Positions 17,541-26,051 of a DNA stretch of 32,207 bases are shown in pieces. The notes under the pieces were generated by a model. It saw only the letters and a list, made by a program, of their open reading frames with translations, did no database searches and was not told where the DNA came from. Both the position numbers and the translations under genes were made by a program. Numbering within the stretch: position 1 is the stretch's first letter; each line of letters opens with the position of its first letter. The DNA is taken from assembly GCF_017888745.1 (NCBI RefSeq), contig NZ_JAGHFM010000327.1, positions 1-32,207 on the forward strand, in the 5' to 3' direction. The stretch comes from Terrisporobacter sp. (GTDB lineage: Bacteria > Bacillota > Clostridia > Peptostreptococcales > Peptostreptococcaceae).

Positions 17541-18254
17541 ATGAGAATTAATAAATATATAGCATCATGTGGAGTAGCATCTAGAAGAAAAGCAGAAGAA
17601 CTTATTTTAGATAAAAAAGTTAGAGTAAATGGCAATATAATAGAAGAATTATCTTATCAAGTTGATGAAAATAAAGATATAGTAGAAGTTGATAATATAA
17701 AAATTACTTTAGATGAAAGAATGGTATACTTACTATTAAATAAGCCAGAAGGATATATAACAACTGTTAAAGATCAATTTGATAGACCTAGTGTGCTTGA
17801 TTTACTAAGTGATGTCAAAGAAAGAGTATTTCCTGTAGGTAGACTTGACTATGAAACAAGTGGGCTTTTATTACTAACTAATGATGGAGATTTGACATAT
17901 AAATTAACACACCCTAAACATGAAATAGATAAAACTTATGTGGCTAAAGTAAAAGGAATTTTAATTGAAGATGAAATTAAAAACTTTAGAGAGGGCTTAT
18001 ACATAGAGAATTACAAAACTGCGCCTGCTAAGTTAAAAGTATTAGATTCAGATAAAGTAAAAAATATATCTACTTTAGAAATAAAAATACATGAAGGTAA
18101 AAATAGACAAGTTAGAAAAATGTGTAAAGCTATTAATCATCCTGTTTTAAGATTAAAAAGAGTAGCTATGGGTAAAATTAGTTTAAAAAATTGTAAAATA
18201 GGTGAATACAGGTATCTAACAGAAGATGAAGTCAAATACTTAAAAAATATTTAG
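17541..18254 (+). CDS. rluB: RluB/RsuA-family rRNA pseudouridine synthase
   Basis: The 237-aa product has an N-terminal S4 RNA-binding domain (MRINKYIASCGVASRRKAEE, residues 1-45) and the RsuA/RluB catalytic domain with the Asp motif VGRLDYETSGLLLLTNDG. The segment HEGKNRQVRKMCKAI is typical of the family. It modifies a uridine in ribosomal RNA, most likely 23S position 2605 (RluB type), though RsuA- and RluB-type members are hard to separate by eye. AAAAGGAG precedes the ATG. mnmM starts 9 bases downstream, so the two RNA-modification genes form an operon. Confidence 0.93.
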   Translation: MRINKYIASCGVASRRKAEELILDKKVRVNGNIIEELSYQVDENKDIVEVDNIKITLDERMVYLLLNKPEGYITTVKDQFDRPSVLDLLSDVKERVFPVGRLDYETSGLLLLTNDGDLTYKLTHPKHEIDKTYVAKVKGILIEDEIKNFREGLYIENYKTAPAKLKVLDSDKVKNISTLEIKIHEGKNRQVRKMCKAINHPVLRLKRVAMGKISLKNCKIGEYRYLTEDEVKYLKNI

Positions 18255-18263
18255 AGGTGTAAA

Positions 18264-18839
18264 ATGTTAAGAGCAAAATATATAAATAAAATTACAGAAG
18301 TAAATAAACTTTTTTTAGACAAAATTATAAATAAAGATGATATTGTAATAGATGCAACTATGGGAAATGGATATGATACTATTTATCTTAGTAGATTAGT
18401 AGGAGAAAATGGAAAGGTATATGCTTTTGATGTTCAGGAAGAGGCTTTAAAATCAACTAGAAAAAAAATTGAAAAAGAAAATATGAATAATAGAGTAGAA
18501 CTTATACTTGATGGCCATGAAAACTTAGATATATATGTTAAAGATCAAGTAGCTTGTGTAGTTTTTAACTTAGGTTATTTACCCAGAGCAAAGCATCAAA
18601 TAATAACTAAGCCAGATACAACTTTAGAAGCTATTAAGAAGAGTTTAAATTTATTAAAGCCTAACGGAGTTATTAGTATTGCAATATATACTGGACATGA
18701 AGGTGGAATGGAAGAAAAAAATTATATAAGTGAATATTTAAATCATTTAGATCAAAATGAATTTAATGTTTTACATATGGAGTTTACTAATCAAATAAAT
18801 AATCCACCAGAATTAATTTTAATCGAAAAAAAAGGATAG
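18264..18839 (+). CDS. mnmM: Class I SAM methyltransferase, MnmM (YtqB) family
   Basis: The 191-aa product matches the former YtqB / rRNA_methylase family (PF06962), now known to methylate the 5-aminomethyl-(2-thio)uridine at position 34 of certain tRNAs. Seen: SAM motif IDATMGNGYDT (about residues 29-39), acidic motif VYAFDVQEEAL, the family signature NLGYLPRAKHQIITKP, and the C-terminal AIYTGHEGG. GAGGTG precedes the ATG. It is the second gene of the rluB operon, consistent with an RNA-modification role. Confidence 0.9.
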   Translation: MLRAKYINKITEVNKLFLDKIINKDDIVIDATMGNGYDTIYLSRLVGENGKVYAFDVQEEALKSTRKKIEKENMNNRVELILDGHENLDIYVKDQVACVVFNLGYLPRAKHQIITKPDTTLEAIKKSLNLLKPNGVISIAIYTGHEGGMEEKNYISEYLNHLDQNEFNVLHMEFTNQINNPPELILIEKKG

Positions 18840-18859
18840 AAGTATTATAATTTAAAAAA

Positions 18860-18934
18860 ATTCTAACAATTTTAATTATCTTATTGATAAATAGTGTTAT
18901 AATAAAATTGCTAGAATTAGCAATTCTAACAATT
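18860..18934 (+). promoter_or_regulatory. Promoter and possible operator of the RpiR-family regulator
   Basis: TGTTATAAT (18895-18903) is an extended -10. It is flanked by two copies of ATTCTAACAATT (18860-18871 and 18923-18934) and followed by the hairpin-like TTGCTAgaatTAGCAA (18908-18923). The arrangement suggests regulator binding, perhaps autoregulation. Confidence 0.45.
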
Positions 18935-18968
18935 ATGATATGTTTTTTACGAAGAAGAGGAGCAGATT

Positions 18969-19844
18969 ATGGAATTAAAGAATAATGTGAATGATAGTAA
19001 ACAATTAATTTCAATTATACAAGCACGTTACTCGAAAATGAGTAAAGGTCAAAAGCTAATAGCACAATATATTATAAAAAATTACGATAAAGTTGCTTTT
19101 ATGACTGCAAGTAAATTAGGGGAAACTGTAGGTGTTAGTGAATCAACAGTAGTTAGATTTGCAAATGCACTAGGTTATTCAGGATACCCTAAACTACAAG
19201 ATGCATTACAAGAGCTTATAAAAAATAAACTTACTACTGTACAAAGGGTTGAAATGTCTAATCAAGATTATTCTGATGATGCTACAATTCTTAGTAAGGT
19301 TTTAAAAAGTGATATAGATAATATTAGAGGTACATTAGAAGAAATTGATCCTAAAACATTTAAAGATGCCTCTGAAGAGATTTTAAAAGCTAGAAAAATA
19401 TACATACTAGGTATGAGGAGTTCTTATGTTATAGCACAGTACTTAGGCTTTTATTTAGATTTAATTTTAGATAACGTACATATAATAAGAATGGATATGG
19501 GAGATGTATTTGAGCAAATAGTCCGTATAAACGAAGAAGATGTAGTTATAGCATTTAGTTTCCCTAGATATTCAAAAAAATCATATCAAGTTGTTGATTA
19601 TGCAAAAAGTAAAGGAGCTCATATAATTTCTATAACGGATAGTTATTTTGCTCCTGTTGCATGTTTATCTGATAATACTTTACTTGTTAAGAGTAATATG
19701 GCATCTTTTGTAGACTCGTTAGTACCAGCAATGACTATAGCTAATGCTTTAGCCATATCAGTTGGTATGAAAGAGAAGGAAGAAATTAAAAAATATTTCG
19801 ATGACTTAGAACAAATTTGGGAAGAATATTCTATTTACGAATAA
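18969..19844 (+). CDS. MurR/RpiR-family transcriptional regulator
   Basis: The 291-aa protein has the RpiR layout: an N-terminal helix-turn-helix (KLGETVGVSESTVVRFANALGYSGYPKLQ, about residues 45-75) and a C-terminal SIS sugar-phosphate-binding domain (ILGMRSSYVIAQYLG, then IAFSFPRYSKKSYQVVDYAK and ISITDS). Such regulators sense phosphosugars or related ligands and usually control an adjacent catabolic or amino-sugar operon. No such operon adjoins here: rluB-mnmM lie upstream and the argF T-box downstream. The target is therefore unknown and the gene may act at a distance. AGAGGAG precedes the ATG. Confidence 0.92.
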   Translation: MELKNNVNDSKQLISIIQARYSKMSKGQKLIAQYIIKNYDKVAFMTASKLGETVGVSESTVVRFANALGYSGYPKLQDALQELIKNKLTTVQRVEMSNQDYSDDATILSKVLKSDIDNIRGTLEEIDPKTFKDASEEILKARKIYILGMRSSYVIAQYLGFYLDLILDNVHIIRMDMGDVFEQIVRINEEDVVIAFSFPRYSKKSYQVVDYAKSKGAHIISITDSYFAPVACLSDNTLLVKSNMASFVDSLVPAMTIANALAISVGMKEKEEIKKYFDDLEQIWEEYSIYE

Positions 19845-19856
19845 CTTAAAAAAACA

Positions 19857-19885
19857 TTGACAAATAAAATAAAAATAAATATCAT
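19857..19885 (+). promoter_or_regulatory. Promoter of the argF T-box transcript
   Basis: TTGACA and TATCAT at 17-base spacing, just after the regulator gene. Very similar in strength and placement to the argG promoter. Confidence 0.85.
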
Positions 19886-19891
19886 TAATAA

Positions 19892-20217
19892 TAACTAGTT
19901 AATATATTAAATTCTATGATAAAGAGAGTAGGTTAAATTAAGTTTATAGAGAGCTGGGAATGGTGGAAGCCTGGTATCGAGATTTAAGCTGAAAAGAGCT
20001 TTGGAGAAGATTATTTGAAATTAAGTATGATAATCGGTTTTCCGCCTTAAGGATTTGAGTGGTTAAGATTATCTTAGCAATTAGAGTGGTAACACGGTAT
20101 ATATCGTCTCTTGGTTTTAAAACCAAGAGACTTTTTTAATTGTGAAATTTAATTTTAGCAATTAGAGTGGTACCGCGAGTTTTCGCCTCTTAGTAATATT
20201 ACTAAGGGGCTTTTTGA
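19892..20217 (+). promoter_or_regulatory. T-box leader of argF with two tandem decision modules
   Basis: One Stem I region (AGAGAGCTGG, apical GGTGGAAG, candidate AGA specifier at 19980-19982) is followed by two antiterminator/terminator units. Unit 1 has T-box AGAGTGGTAACACGG (20083-20097) and terminator GTCTCTTGGTTTT...AAAACCAAGAGAC (20106-20137). Unit 2 has AGAGTGGTACCGCGAG (20165-20180) and terminator GCCTCTTAGTAAT...ATTACTAAGGGGC (20185-20215). The units begin with the identical TTAGCAATTAGAGTGGTA, 81 bases apart. Only about 20 bases lie between terminator 1 and the second repeat, so there is no second Stem I. Confidence 0.93.
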
Positions 20218-20246
20218 TTGCTTTAAAATAAAAAGGGGGTAATTAT

Positions 20247-21269
20247 ATGAAAAAAATAAGTTTAAAGGGAAGAAGTTTTTTAACATTAAAGGATTTTACA
20301 AAAGACGAAATCAAATATCTTTTAGCATTGTCAAGTTATTTAAAAACGAAGAAGAAAGTAGGAATAAAGGGGAACTTGCTAGAAGGTAAAAATATCGTAT
20401 TAATATTTGAAAAAAACTCAACAAGAACAAGATGCTCTTTTGAAATTGCTGCAAATGATGAGGGAGCATATACTACATTTATAGGACCAGCAGATTCTCA
20501 TATAGGTAAAAAAGAGTCTATAGAAGACACAGCAAAAGTTTTAGGAAGATATTATGATGGTATAGAATTTAGAGGCTTTAAGCAAGAAACTGTTGAAATA
20601 TTAGCAAAATACTCGGGTGTTCCAGTATGGAATGGACTTACAGATACTTACCATCCAACACAAGTTTTAGCGGATTTACTTACAGTTACAGAATATGTAG
20701 ACAAATCTTTTGATAAAATAAAATTTGTATATGTAGGGGATGCAAGAAATAATATGGGAAATTCTCTTATGATAGGATGTGCTAAATTAGGTATAAACTT
20801 TGTTTCTTTAGCTCCAAAAGAATTATGGCCAGATAGAGAACTTTTAGATGAAATGGAAGAAGTAGCTAAAAAATCAAACGGTAGTATTACTTTAACAGAA
20901 AATATACATGATGTAAAAGGTGCAGATGTAATTTATACAGATGTATGGGTATCTATGGGTGAAGAAAATCAGTATGGAGAAAAAATTAAATTATTAAAAG
21001 ATTATCAAGTTAATATGGAAATGATAAAGAAAACAAAAAATGATGATGTGATTTTTTTACACTGCTTACCTTCATTTCACGATTTAAATACTAAAGTAGG
21101 TCAGGATATTTATGAAAAATTTGGATTAAAAGAACTTGAAGTTACAGATGAAGTATTTAGATCTAAATACTCAAAAGTATTTTATGAGGCTGAGAATAGA
21201 ATGCATTGTATTAAAGCTGTTATGGTAGCGACTTTAGTAGATGTTGATATGAGCGTAAAACATAATTAA
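20247..21269 (+). CDS. argF: Ornithine carbamoyltransferase
   Basis: The 340-aa enzyme makes citrulline from ornithine and carbamoyl phosphate. The carbamoyl-phosphate motif STRTRCSFE (about residues 55-63), the HPTQVLADL motif and the ornithine-binding HCLPSFHD loop are intact. Length is normal for OTC. AAAAGGGGG precedes the ATG. Control by an arginine T-box points to the biosynthetic enzyme (argF) rather than the arginine-deiminase-pathway arcB, and there are no arcA or arcC neighbours. It supplies the citrulline used by argG, 4 kb upstream under a similar leader. Confidence 0.96.
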   Translation: MKKISLKGRSFLTLKDFTKDEIKYLLALSSYLKTKKKVGIKGNLLEGKNIVLIFEKNSTRTRCSFEIAANDEGAYTTFIGPADSHIGKKESIEDTAKVLGRYYDGIEFRGFKQETVEILAKYSGVPVWNGLTDTYHPTQVLADLLTVTEYVDKSFDKIKFVYVGDARNNMGNSLMIGCAKLGINFVSLAPKELWPDRELLDEMEEVAKKSNGSITLTENIHDVKGADVIYTDVWVSMGEENQYGEKIKLLKDYQVNMEMIKKTKNDDVIFLHCLPSFHDLNTKVGQDIYEKFGLKELEVTDEVFRSKYSKVFYEAENRMHCIKAVMVATLVDVDMSVKHN

Positions 21270-21281
21270 ATATAAGTTATG

Positions 21282-21317
21282 AAAAAAGGATTAATCTATT
21301 ATTAATCCTTTTTTTGT
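21282..21317 (+). terminator. Terminator after argF
   Basis: AAAAAAGGATTAAT pairs with ATTAATCCTTTTTT over a 5-base loop. Confidence 0.9.
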
Positions 21318-21596
21318 TTATGAGAAAACTATATTGCTTAGGTATTTGTAGGTTATCTACGAAGTAAATGAATATCAACAAATGTACAGATAAAAACACT
21401 TTGAATAAATGAATTCTCTAAAGTGGTCAAGAAGGAATTGCGTTGGTGATATTAGCTGATAGAGTGTTTATAATTATTGATTATGTTTAAAGATAGTTAG
21501 AAAAAATATTATCCAGTAAATATAATTAAGTCAAAAGTTAATATTCAAATAAAACACTTTGATTTTTAATAAATATTGCAAGTTATAAAAAAAATA
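21318..21596. other. Intergenic region with a possible folded RNA and a 12-bp repeat
   Basis: AAACACTTT (21394-21402) can pair with AGAGTGTTT (21461-21469) around a 58-base insert, or its CACTTT part with the nearer AAAGTG (21419-21424). AAAACACTTTGA recurs at 21551-21562. Tiny frames here have no ribosome binding site. I see no gene. Confidence 0.3.
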
Positions 21597-21625
21597 TTGC
21601 AAAAAATCACAAATGTAATTATAAT
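21597..21625 (+). promoter_or_regulatory. Promoter of the homocitrate-synthase/aconitase/IDH operon
   Basis: TTGCAA and a perfect TATAAT at 17-base spacing, leaving a leader of about 125 bases before the first gene. TATTGCAA occurs at 21574, 21595 (overlapping the -35) and 21722, which may be a regulator site. Confidence 0.8.
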
Positions 21626-21758
21626 CTTATTATAATATAAGTATTGATATAGCTATATAATAATGTTTATAATTAAATGCTAATAAATAACTTTTATAAA
21701 ACGTGAAAGTTTATTTTGTTGTATTGCAAAAACTTGTGGAATTTATAGGGGGATAAGT

Positions 21759-22916
21759 ATGTGTGTATTAGATAAAGTAAAGGGAAAAAAAATAAGAATA
21801 GTAGATACAACTCTTAGAGATGGAGAGCAAACAGCTGGTGTAGCTTTTGCAAATCAAGAAAAAATTGCTATAGCTGAGACTTTAAGCGATATGGGTATAG
21901 ATCAATTAGAAGTTGGAATTCCAACTATGGGTGGGGATGAAAAGGCTGCAATAAAATCCATATGCAAAAGAAATTTAAAATCTAGTATCATGGCATGGAA
22001 TAGGGCTGTGATAAAAGATATAGAAGAGTCTATAGACTGTGGAGTTGATGCAGTAGCCATATCTTTATCTGTTTCTGATATTCATATAGAGCATAAGTTA
22101 AAAAAATCTAGAGAATGGGTACTTGAGAATATGTATAACTCAGTAAGTTATGCTAAACGTAATGGATTATATGTATCTGTAAATGGAGAAGATGCATCTA
22201 GAGCAGATACAGACTTTTTAATAGAATTCATTAATATTGCAAAGGAAGCAGGAGCTGATAGATTTAGATATTGTGATACTGTTGGAGTAATGGAACCTTT
22301 TACTATTAGAAAAACTATTGAGAAATTATACAAGACAACAAATTTTGCTATAGAAATGCATACTCATAATGATTTTGGAATGGCGACTGCAAATGCAATT
22401 GCAGGAATTTTAGGTGGAGCAAACCATATAGGTGTCACAGTTAATGGATTAGGTGAAAGAGCAGGGAATGCAGCTCTTGAAGAAGTTATAATGTCTTTAA
22501 AATATGTTTATGGTTATGAAACTAATATAGATACAAGAATGTTTAGAGAAATATCTAAATATGTGTCACAAGCATCTGGAAGGGAATTACCATCATGGAA
22601 AGCTATTGTTGGGACAAATATGTTCAGACATGAGTCAGGAATTCATGCAGATGGAGCTATGAAGAATCCTAAAAATTATGAGGCCTTTGATCCTAGTGAA
22701 GTAGGTCTTGAAAGACAAATAGTAATAGGTAAACATTCTGGTAAAGCTGCTATAATAAATAAATTTAAAGAATATGGAATTGAGTTAAGTAATAAAGAAG
22801 CAGATGATATGCTCATATTAATAAGACAAACAGCAGTAAGTATGAAAAGAAATTTATTTGATAAGGAAATTGTATCAATATATAAAGATTTAAAAAATAA
22901 TAGAATATATCTATAA
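21759..22916 (+). CDS. Homocitrate synthase / NifV-like acyltransferase
   Basis: The 385-aa protein belongs to the DRE-TIM HMGL-like family of acetyl-CoA-dependent synthases. It has the catalytic DTTLRDGEQTAGVAF (residues 16-30), the metal-binding HTHNDFGMA, and GLGERAGNAALEEV, the NifV/homocitrate synthase pattern rather than LeuA, whose long regulatory domain is missing. No nitrogenase genes are nearby. Aconitase and isocitrate dehydrogenase follow, so the natural product may be citrate (some clostridia use a related Re-citrate synthase) or homocitrate. The enzyme class is certain, the 2-oxo-acid substrate is not. ATAGGGGGATAAGT precedes the ATG. It is the first gene of a three-gene operon. 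Confidence 0.88.
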   Translation: MCVLDKVKGKKIRIVDTTLRDGEQTAGVAFANQEKIAIAETLSDMGIDQLEVGIPTMGGDEKAAIKSICKRNLKSSIMAWNRAVIKDIEESIDCGVDAVAISLSVSDIHIEHKLKKSREWVLENMYNSVSYAKRNGLYVSVNGEDASRADTDFLIEFINIAKEAGADRFRYCDTVGVMEPFTIRKTIEKLYKTTNFAIEMHTHNDFGMATANAIAGILGGANHIGVTVNGLGERAGNAALEEVIMSLKYVYGYETNIDTRMFREISKYVSQASGRELPSWKAIVGTNMFRHESGIHADGAMKNPKNYEAFDPSEVGLERQIVIGKHSGKAAIINKFKEYGIELSNKEADDMLILIRQTAVSMKRNLFDKEIVSIYKDLKNNRIYL

Positions 22917-22954
22917 AAATATAATAAACAGTAATAGTTAGGGGAGGAAAGTCA

Positions 22955-24916
22955 GTGGGAGAAAATTTAACATATAAAATATTAAAAAAACATTTAGTAA
23001 GTGGAGAATTGAAATCAGGCAATTTTATTTCTATAAAAATAGACCAAACACTTACTCAAGATTCAACAGGAACAATGGCATATTTACAGTTAGAAGCAAT
23101 GAATATAGATAAAGTAAATACAAAAAGAAGCATTGCATTTATAGATCATAATATGCTTCAACAAGGATTTGAGAATGCAGATGATCATAAATATATTCAA
23201 ACTGTTGCTAAGAAACATGGGATTTATTTTTCTAAACCAGGTAATGGAATATGTCATCAAGTATTCTTAGAACGATTTTCTACACCTGGAGACACTTTAC
23301 TAGGATCTGATAGCCATACACCAACAGCTGGTGCAGTAGGGATGATTGCTATTGGTGCAGGTGGATTAGATGTAGCTTTAGCTATGGCTGGTAATACTTA
23401 TAGTTTAAAATGCCCTAAAGTTGTAAAAGTAAATTTAACAGGCAAACTCGGGTATATGACATCTTCAAAAGATATAATTCTTGAAATCTTAAGAAAATGT
23501 AGTGTTAAAGGTGGAGTAGGAAAAGTATTTGAATATTGTGGGGAAGGTGTCAAAACATTGTCTGTACCACAAAGAGCTACTATAACTAATATGGGAGCTG
23601 AATTAGGAGCTACTACTTCAATTTTTCCAAGTGATGAAAATACATTAAAGTTTTTGAAAGCTCAAAATAGAGAGGATGAGTTCATAGAACTAAAAGCAGA
23701 TGATGATGCTATTTATGATGAAGAAATAAATATAAATTTAAATGAATTAGATCCATTAGCGGCTATGCCTCACTCTCCAGATAATGTGAAAAAGGTAACT
23801 GATATAGGAAAAATAAAAATCGACCAAGTTGCCATAGGAAGTTGTACAAATTCATCATATGAGGACTTGATGAAAGTTTCACAAATACTAAAAGGAAATA
23901 AGGTTCATGAAGATGTAAGTTTAGTAATAGCACCTGGTTCGAGACAAGTTATGGAAATGTTATCTAGAAATGGAGCCTTAGGAGATATAATAAGTTCAGG
24001 AGGTAGAATATTGGAAAATTCATGTGGACCATGTATAGGAATGGGGCAATCTCCTGGGACAAATAGTGTGTCTTTAAGAACATTTAATAGAAATTTTTAT
24101 GGAAGAAGCGGAACACTTACTGCTGATGTATATTTAGTGAGCCCTGAGGTTGCAGCTGTATCAGCTATAAAAGGAGAGTTAACAAATCCTAAAGAATTAG
24201 AAGTAAATTTTAATCAAATAGAAATAGATAGATTTATTATAGATGATTCTATGATAATTAAACCTGAAGAAGGTACCAATGAAGTTGAAGTAAAAAGAGG
24301 TCCAAACATAAAACCATTCCCTTTGAATACTCCTCTAGAAAATCAATTAACAGGAAAAGTAGTTTTAAAGGTTGGAGATAACATAACAACAGATCATATT
24401 ATGCCTTCAGATGCTAAGTTACTGCCATTTAGAAGTAACGTACCATATTTATCTGAATACTGTTTTAATACAATCGATAAAGATTTTCCATCTAGAGCTA
24501 AAATAAATCCAGGAGGATTTATAATTGGTGGAGAAAATTACGGTCAAGGATCATCAAGAGAACATGCAGCTTTAGCACCTTTATATCTAGGTATAAAAGC
24601 TGTTATTGTTAAAAGTTTTGCAAGAATTCACAAAGCTAATCTAATTAATAGTGGAATAATACCGATGGTTTTTTCAAATATAGAAGACTATGATGACATA
24701 TGCCTTATGGACGAATTAGAGATTGATGATTTAACTAAAGTTATTGAAAAAGGAACTATAAAAATAAAAAATATGACAAGACAAAAAGAATACGATATAA
24801 AAATTGAATTATCTGAAGATGAAATTGAAGTAATAAAGCATGGAGGTAAGTTAAATTATACTAAAGCAATTATTAATAAAAAGGAAAATTTAAATGAGGT
24901 GAGTATAAATGTATAA
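22955..24916 (+). CDS. acn: Aconitate hydratase
   Basis: The 653-aa enzyme isomerises citrate to isocitrate with a [4Fe-4S] cluster. The cluster cysteines are visible in AIGSCTNSS and SCGPCIGMG, the substrate loop in GSDSHTPTAGAVGM, and the C-terminal swivel domain in GGENYGQGSSREHAALAP. The length fits the compact single-chain aconitase of clostridia and Aquifex-type bacteria rather than the ~890-aa AcnA. The start is GTG at 22955, set by AGGGGAGG 6 bases upstream. It follows the synthase by 38 bases and overlaps icd by 8, so the three are translated from one message. A homoaconitase activity cannot be excluded from sequence alone. Confidence 0.93.
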   Translation: MGENLTYKILKKHLVSGELKSGNFISIKIDQTLTQDSTGTMAYLQLEAMNIDKVNTKRSIAFIDHNMLQQGFENADDHKYIQTVAKKHGIYFSKPGNGICHQVFLERFSTPGDTLLGSDSHTPTAGAVGMIAIGAGGLDVALAMAGNTYSLKCPKVVKVNLTGKLGYMTSSKDIILEILRKCSVKGGVGKVFEYCGEGVKTLSVPQRATITNMGAELGATTSIFPSDENTLKFLKAQNREDEFIELKADDDAIYDEEININLNELDPLAAMPHSPDNVKKVTDIGKIKIDQVAIGSCTNSSYEDLMKVSQILKGNKVHEDVSLVIAPGSRQVMEMLSRNGALGDIISSGGRILENSCGPCIGMGQSPGTNSVSLRTFNRNFYGRSGTLTADVYLVSPEVAAVSAIKGELTNPKELEVNFNQIEIDRFIIDDSMIIKPEEGTNEVEVKRGPNIKPFPLNTPLENQLTGKVVLKVGDNITTDHIMPSDAKLLPFRSNVPYLSEYCFNTIDKDFPSRAKINPGGFIIGGENYGQGSSREHAALAPLYLGIKAVIVKSFARIHKANLINSGIIPMVFSNIEDYDDICLMDELEIDDLTKVIEKGTIKIKNMTRQKEYDIKIELSEDEIEVIKHGGKLNYTKAIINKKENLNEVSINV

Positions 24917-25901
24917 AATAACTCTAATACCGGGTGATGGAATAGGTCCAGAGGTGACAGAGGCTATGGTTAGAGTAGTAGAAGCATCTGGCATTAACAT
25001 AGAATGGGAAAGGATATATGCAGGAGAAAAAGTAATAGAAGAATATAATACACCAATTCCAAATTATGTAATAGACAGTATAAAGAAAAATAGAATTGCA
25101 ATTAAAGGACCAATTACAACTCCAATAGGTGAAGGTTTTAAAAGTGTAAATGTAACACTAAGACAAAATCTTGATCTATATGTAAATTTAAGACCAATAA
25201 AAAGCTTCAAAGGTATAAAATCAAAATATGAAGATGTAGACTTAGTAATTGTTAGAGAGAATACAGAAGATTTATATGCAGGAATAGAGCATAAAATAGG
25301 AGATTATGGAGCTGAAAGTATAAAATTAATTACTAAACCTGCTTGCGAAAGAATAATCAATTTTGCCTTTAATTATGCAAAAGAAAATAATAGAAATAAG
25401 GTTACAGGAGTACACAAGGCAAATATAATGAAGCTTAGTGATGGATTATTTTTAAATACATTTAAAGAAATTTCTAAATCTTTTAATGTAGAATCAGATG
25501 ATTTAATAGTAGATGCAGCAGCGATGAATCTTGTATTGAACCCAGAAAAGTACGATGTCATGGTTATGCCCAATTTATATGGAGATATATTATCTGATTT
25601 ATGCGCTGGACTTGTGGGAGGACTGGGAATAATACCAGGTGCAAATATTGGCAAAGAGTATGCAGTTTTTGAAGCAGTACACGGTAGTGCACCACAAATA
25701 GAAGGGAAAAATGTTGCTAATCCAACTGCACTAATACAATCAGCAATAATGATGTTAAGATATTTAGGAGAGCATAAATATGCTAGAAAAATAGAAAAGG
25801 CACTAGAAACGGTATTTATTAAAGGAGAAAAATTAACTGTAGATTTAGGTGGAAAAAGTAGTACTCAAGAGTTTACGGATGAAATTATAAAAAACTTATA
25901 A
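24909..25901 (+). CDS. icd: Isocitrate dehydrogenase (NAD-type, IDH/IMDH family)
   Basis: The 330-aa oxidoreductase belongs to the isocitrate/isopropylmalate dehydrogenase family and is short, like NAD-dependent IDH. It shows TLIPGDGIGPEV (residues 4-15), the substrate loop GFKSVNVTLRQNLDLYVNLRP with the serine typical of isocitrate enzymes, RENTEDLYAGIEH, the metal site DAAAMNLV, and HGSAPQIEGKNVANP near the cofactor. With aconitase it would form 2-oxoglutarate, the glutamate precursor; homoisocitrate dehydrogenase is the alternative if the first enzyme makes homocitrate. The ATG overlaps the end of acn and has GAGGTGAG upstream. A terminator closes the operon. Confidence 0.92.
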   Translation: MYKITLIPGDGIGPEVTEAMVRVVEASGINIEWERIYAGEKVIEEYNTPIPNYVIDSIKKNRIAIKGPITTPIGEGFKSVNVTLRQNLDLYVNLRPIKSFKGIKSKYEDVDLVIVRENTEDLYAGIEHKIGDYGAESIKLITKPACERIINFAFNYAKENNRNKVTGVHKANIMKLSDGLFLNTFKEISKSFNVESDDLIVDAAAMNLVLNPEKYDVMVMPNLYGDILSDLCAGLVGGLGIIPGANIGKEYAVFEAVHGSAPQIEGKNVANPTALIQSAIMMLRYLGEHKYARKIEKALETVFIKGEKLTVDLGGKSSTQEFTDEIIKNL

Positions 25902-25903
25902 AA

Positions 25904-25936
25904 TAGCTTCCATTTGGGAGCTTTTTTATTTTTTTA
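25904..25936 (+). terminator. Terminator of the acn-icd operon
   Basis: AGCTTCC pairs with GGGAGCT (one G-U) over a 4-base loop, followed by TTTTTTATTTTTTT. Confidence 0.82.
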
Positions 25937-26051
25937 ATAAAGAAAATTAAGAAATTGTAATGAGAATACTTCCTAGTAGAATTTAATAATAAATTAAAAT
26001 ATTATTGATATTAATATGATATAATATTAAATAAAAAGCAATGGAGTCAAA

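Noticed and set aside
20138-20217. A complete second T-box in front of argF
   Set aside because: The space between the first terminator and the second T-box bulge is about 20 bases, too short for Stem I, so it is a partial duplication.
21383-21470. Leader peptide such as MNSLKWSRRNCVGDIS
   Set aside because: No ribosome binding site, located upstream of the operon promoter, and no run of a relevant amino acid.
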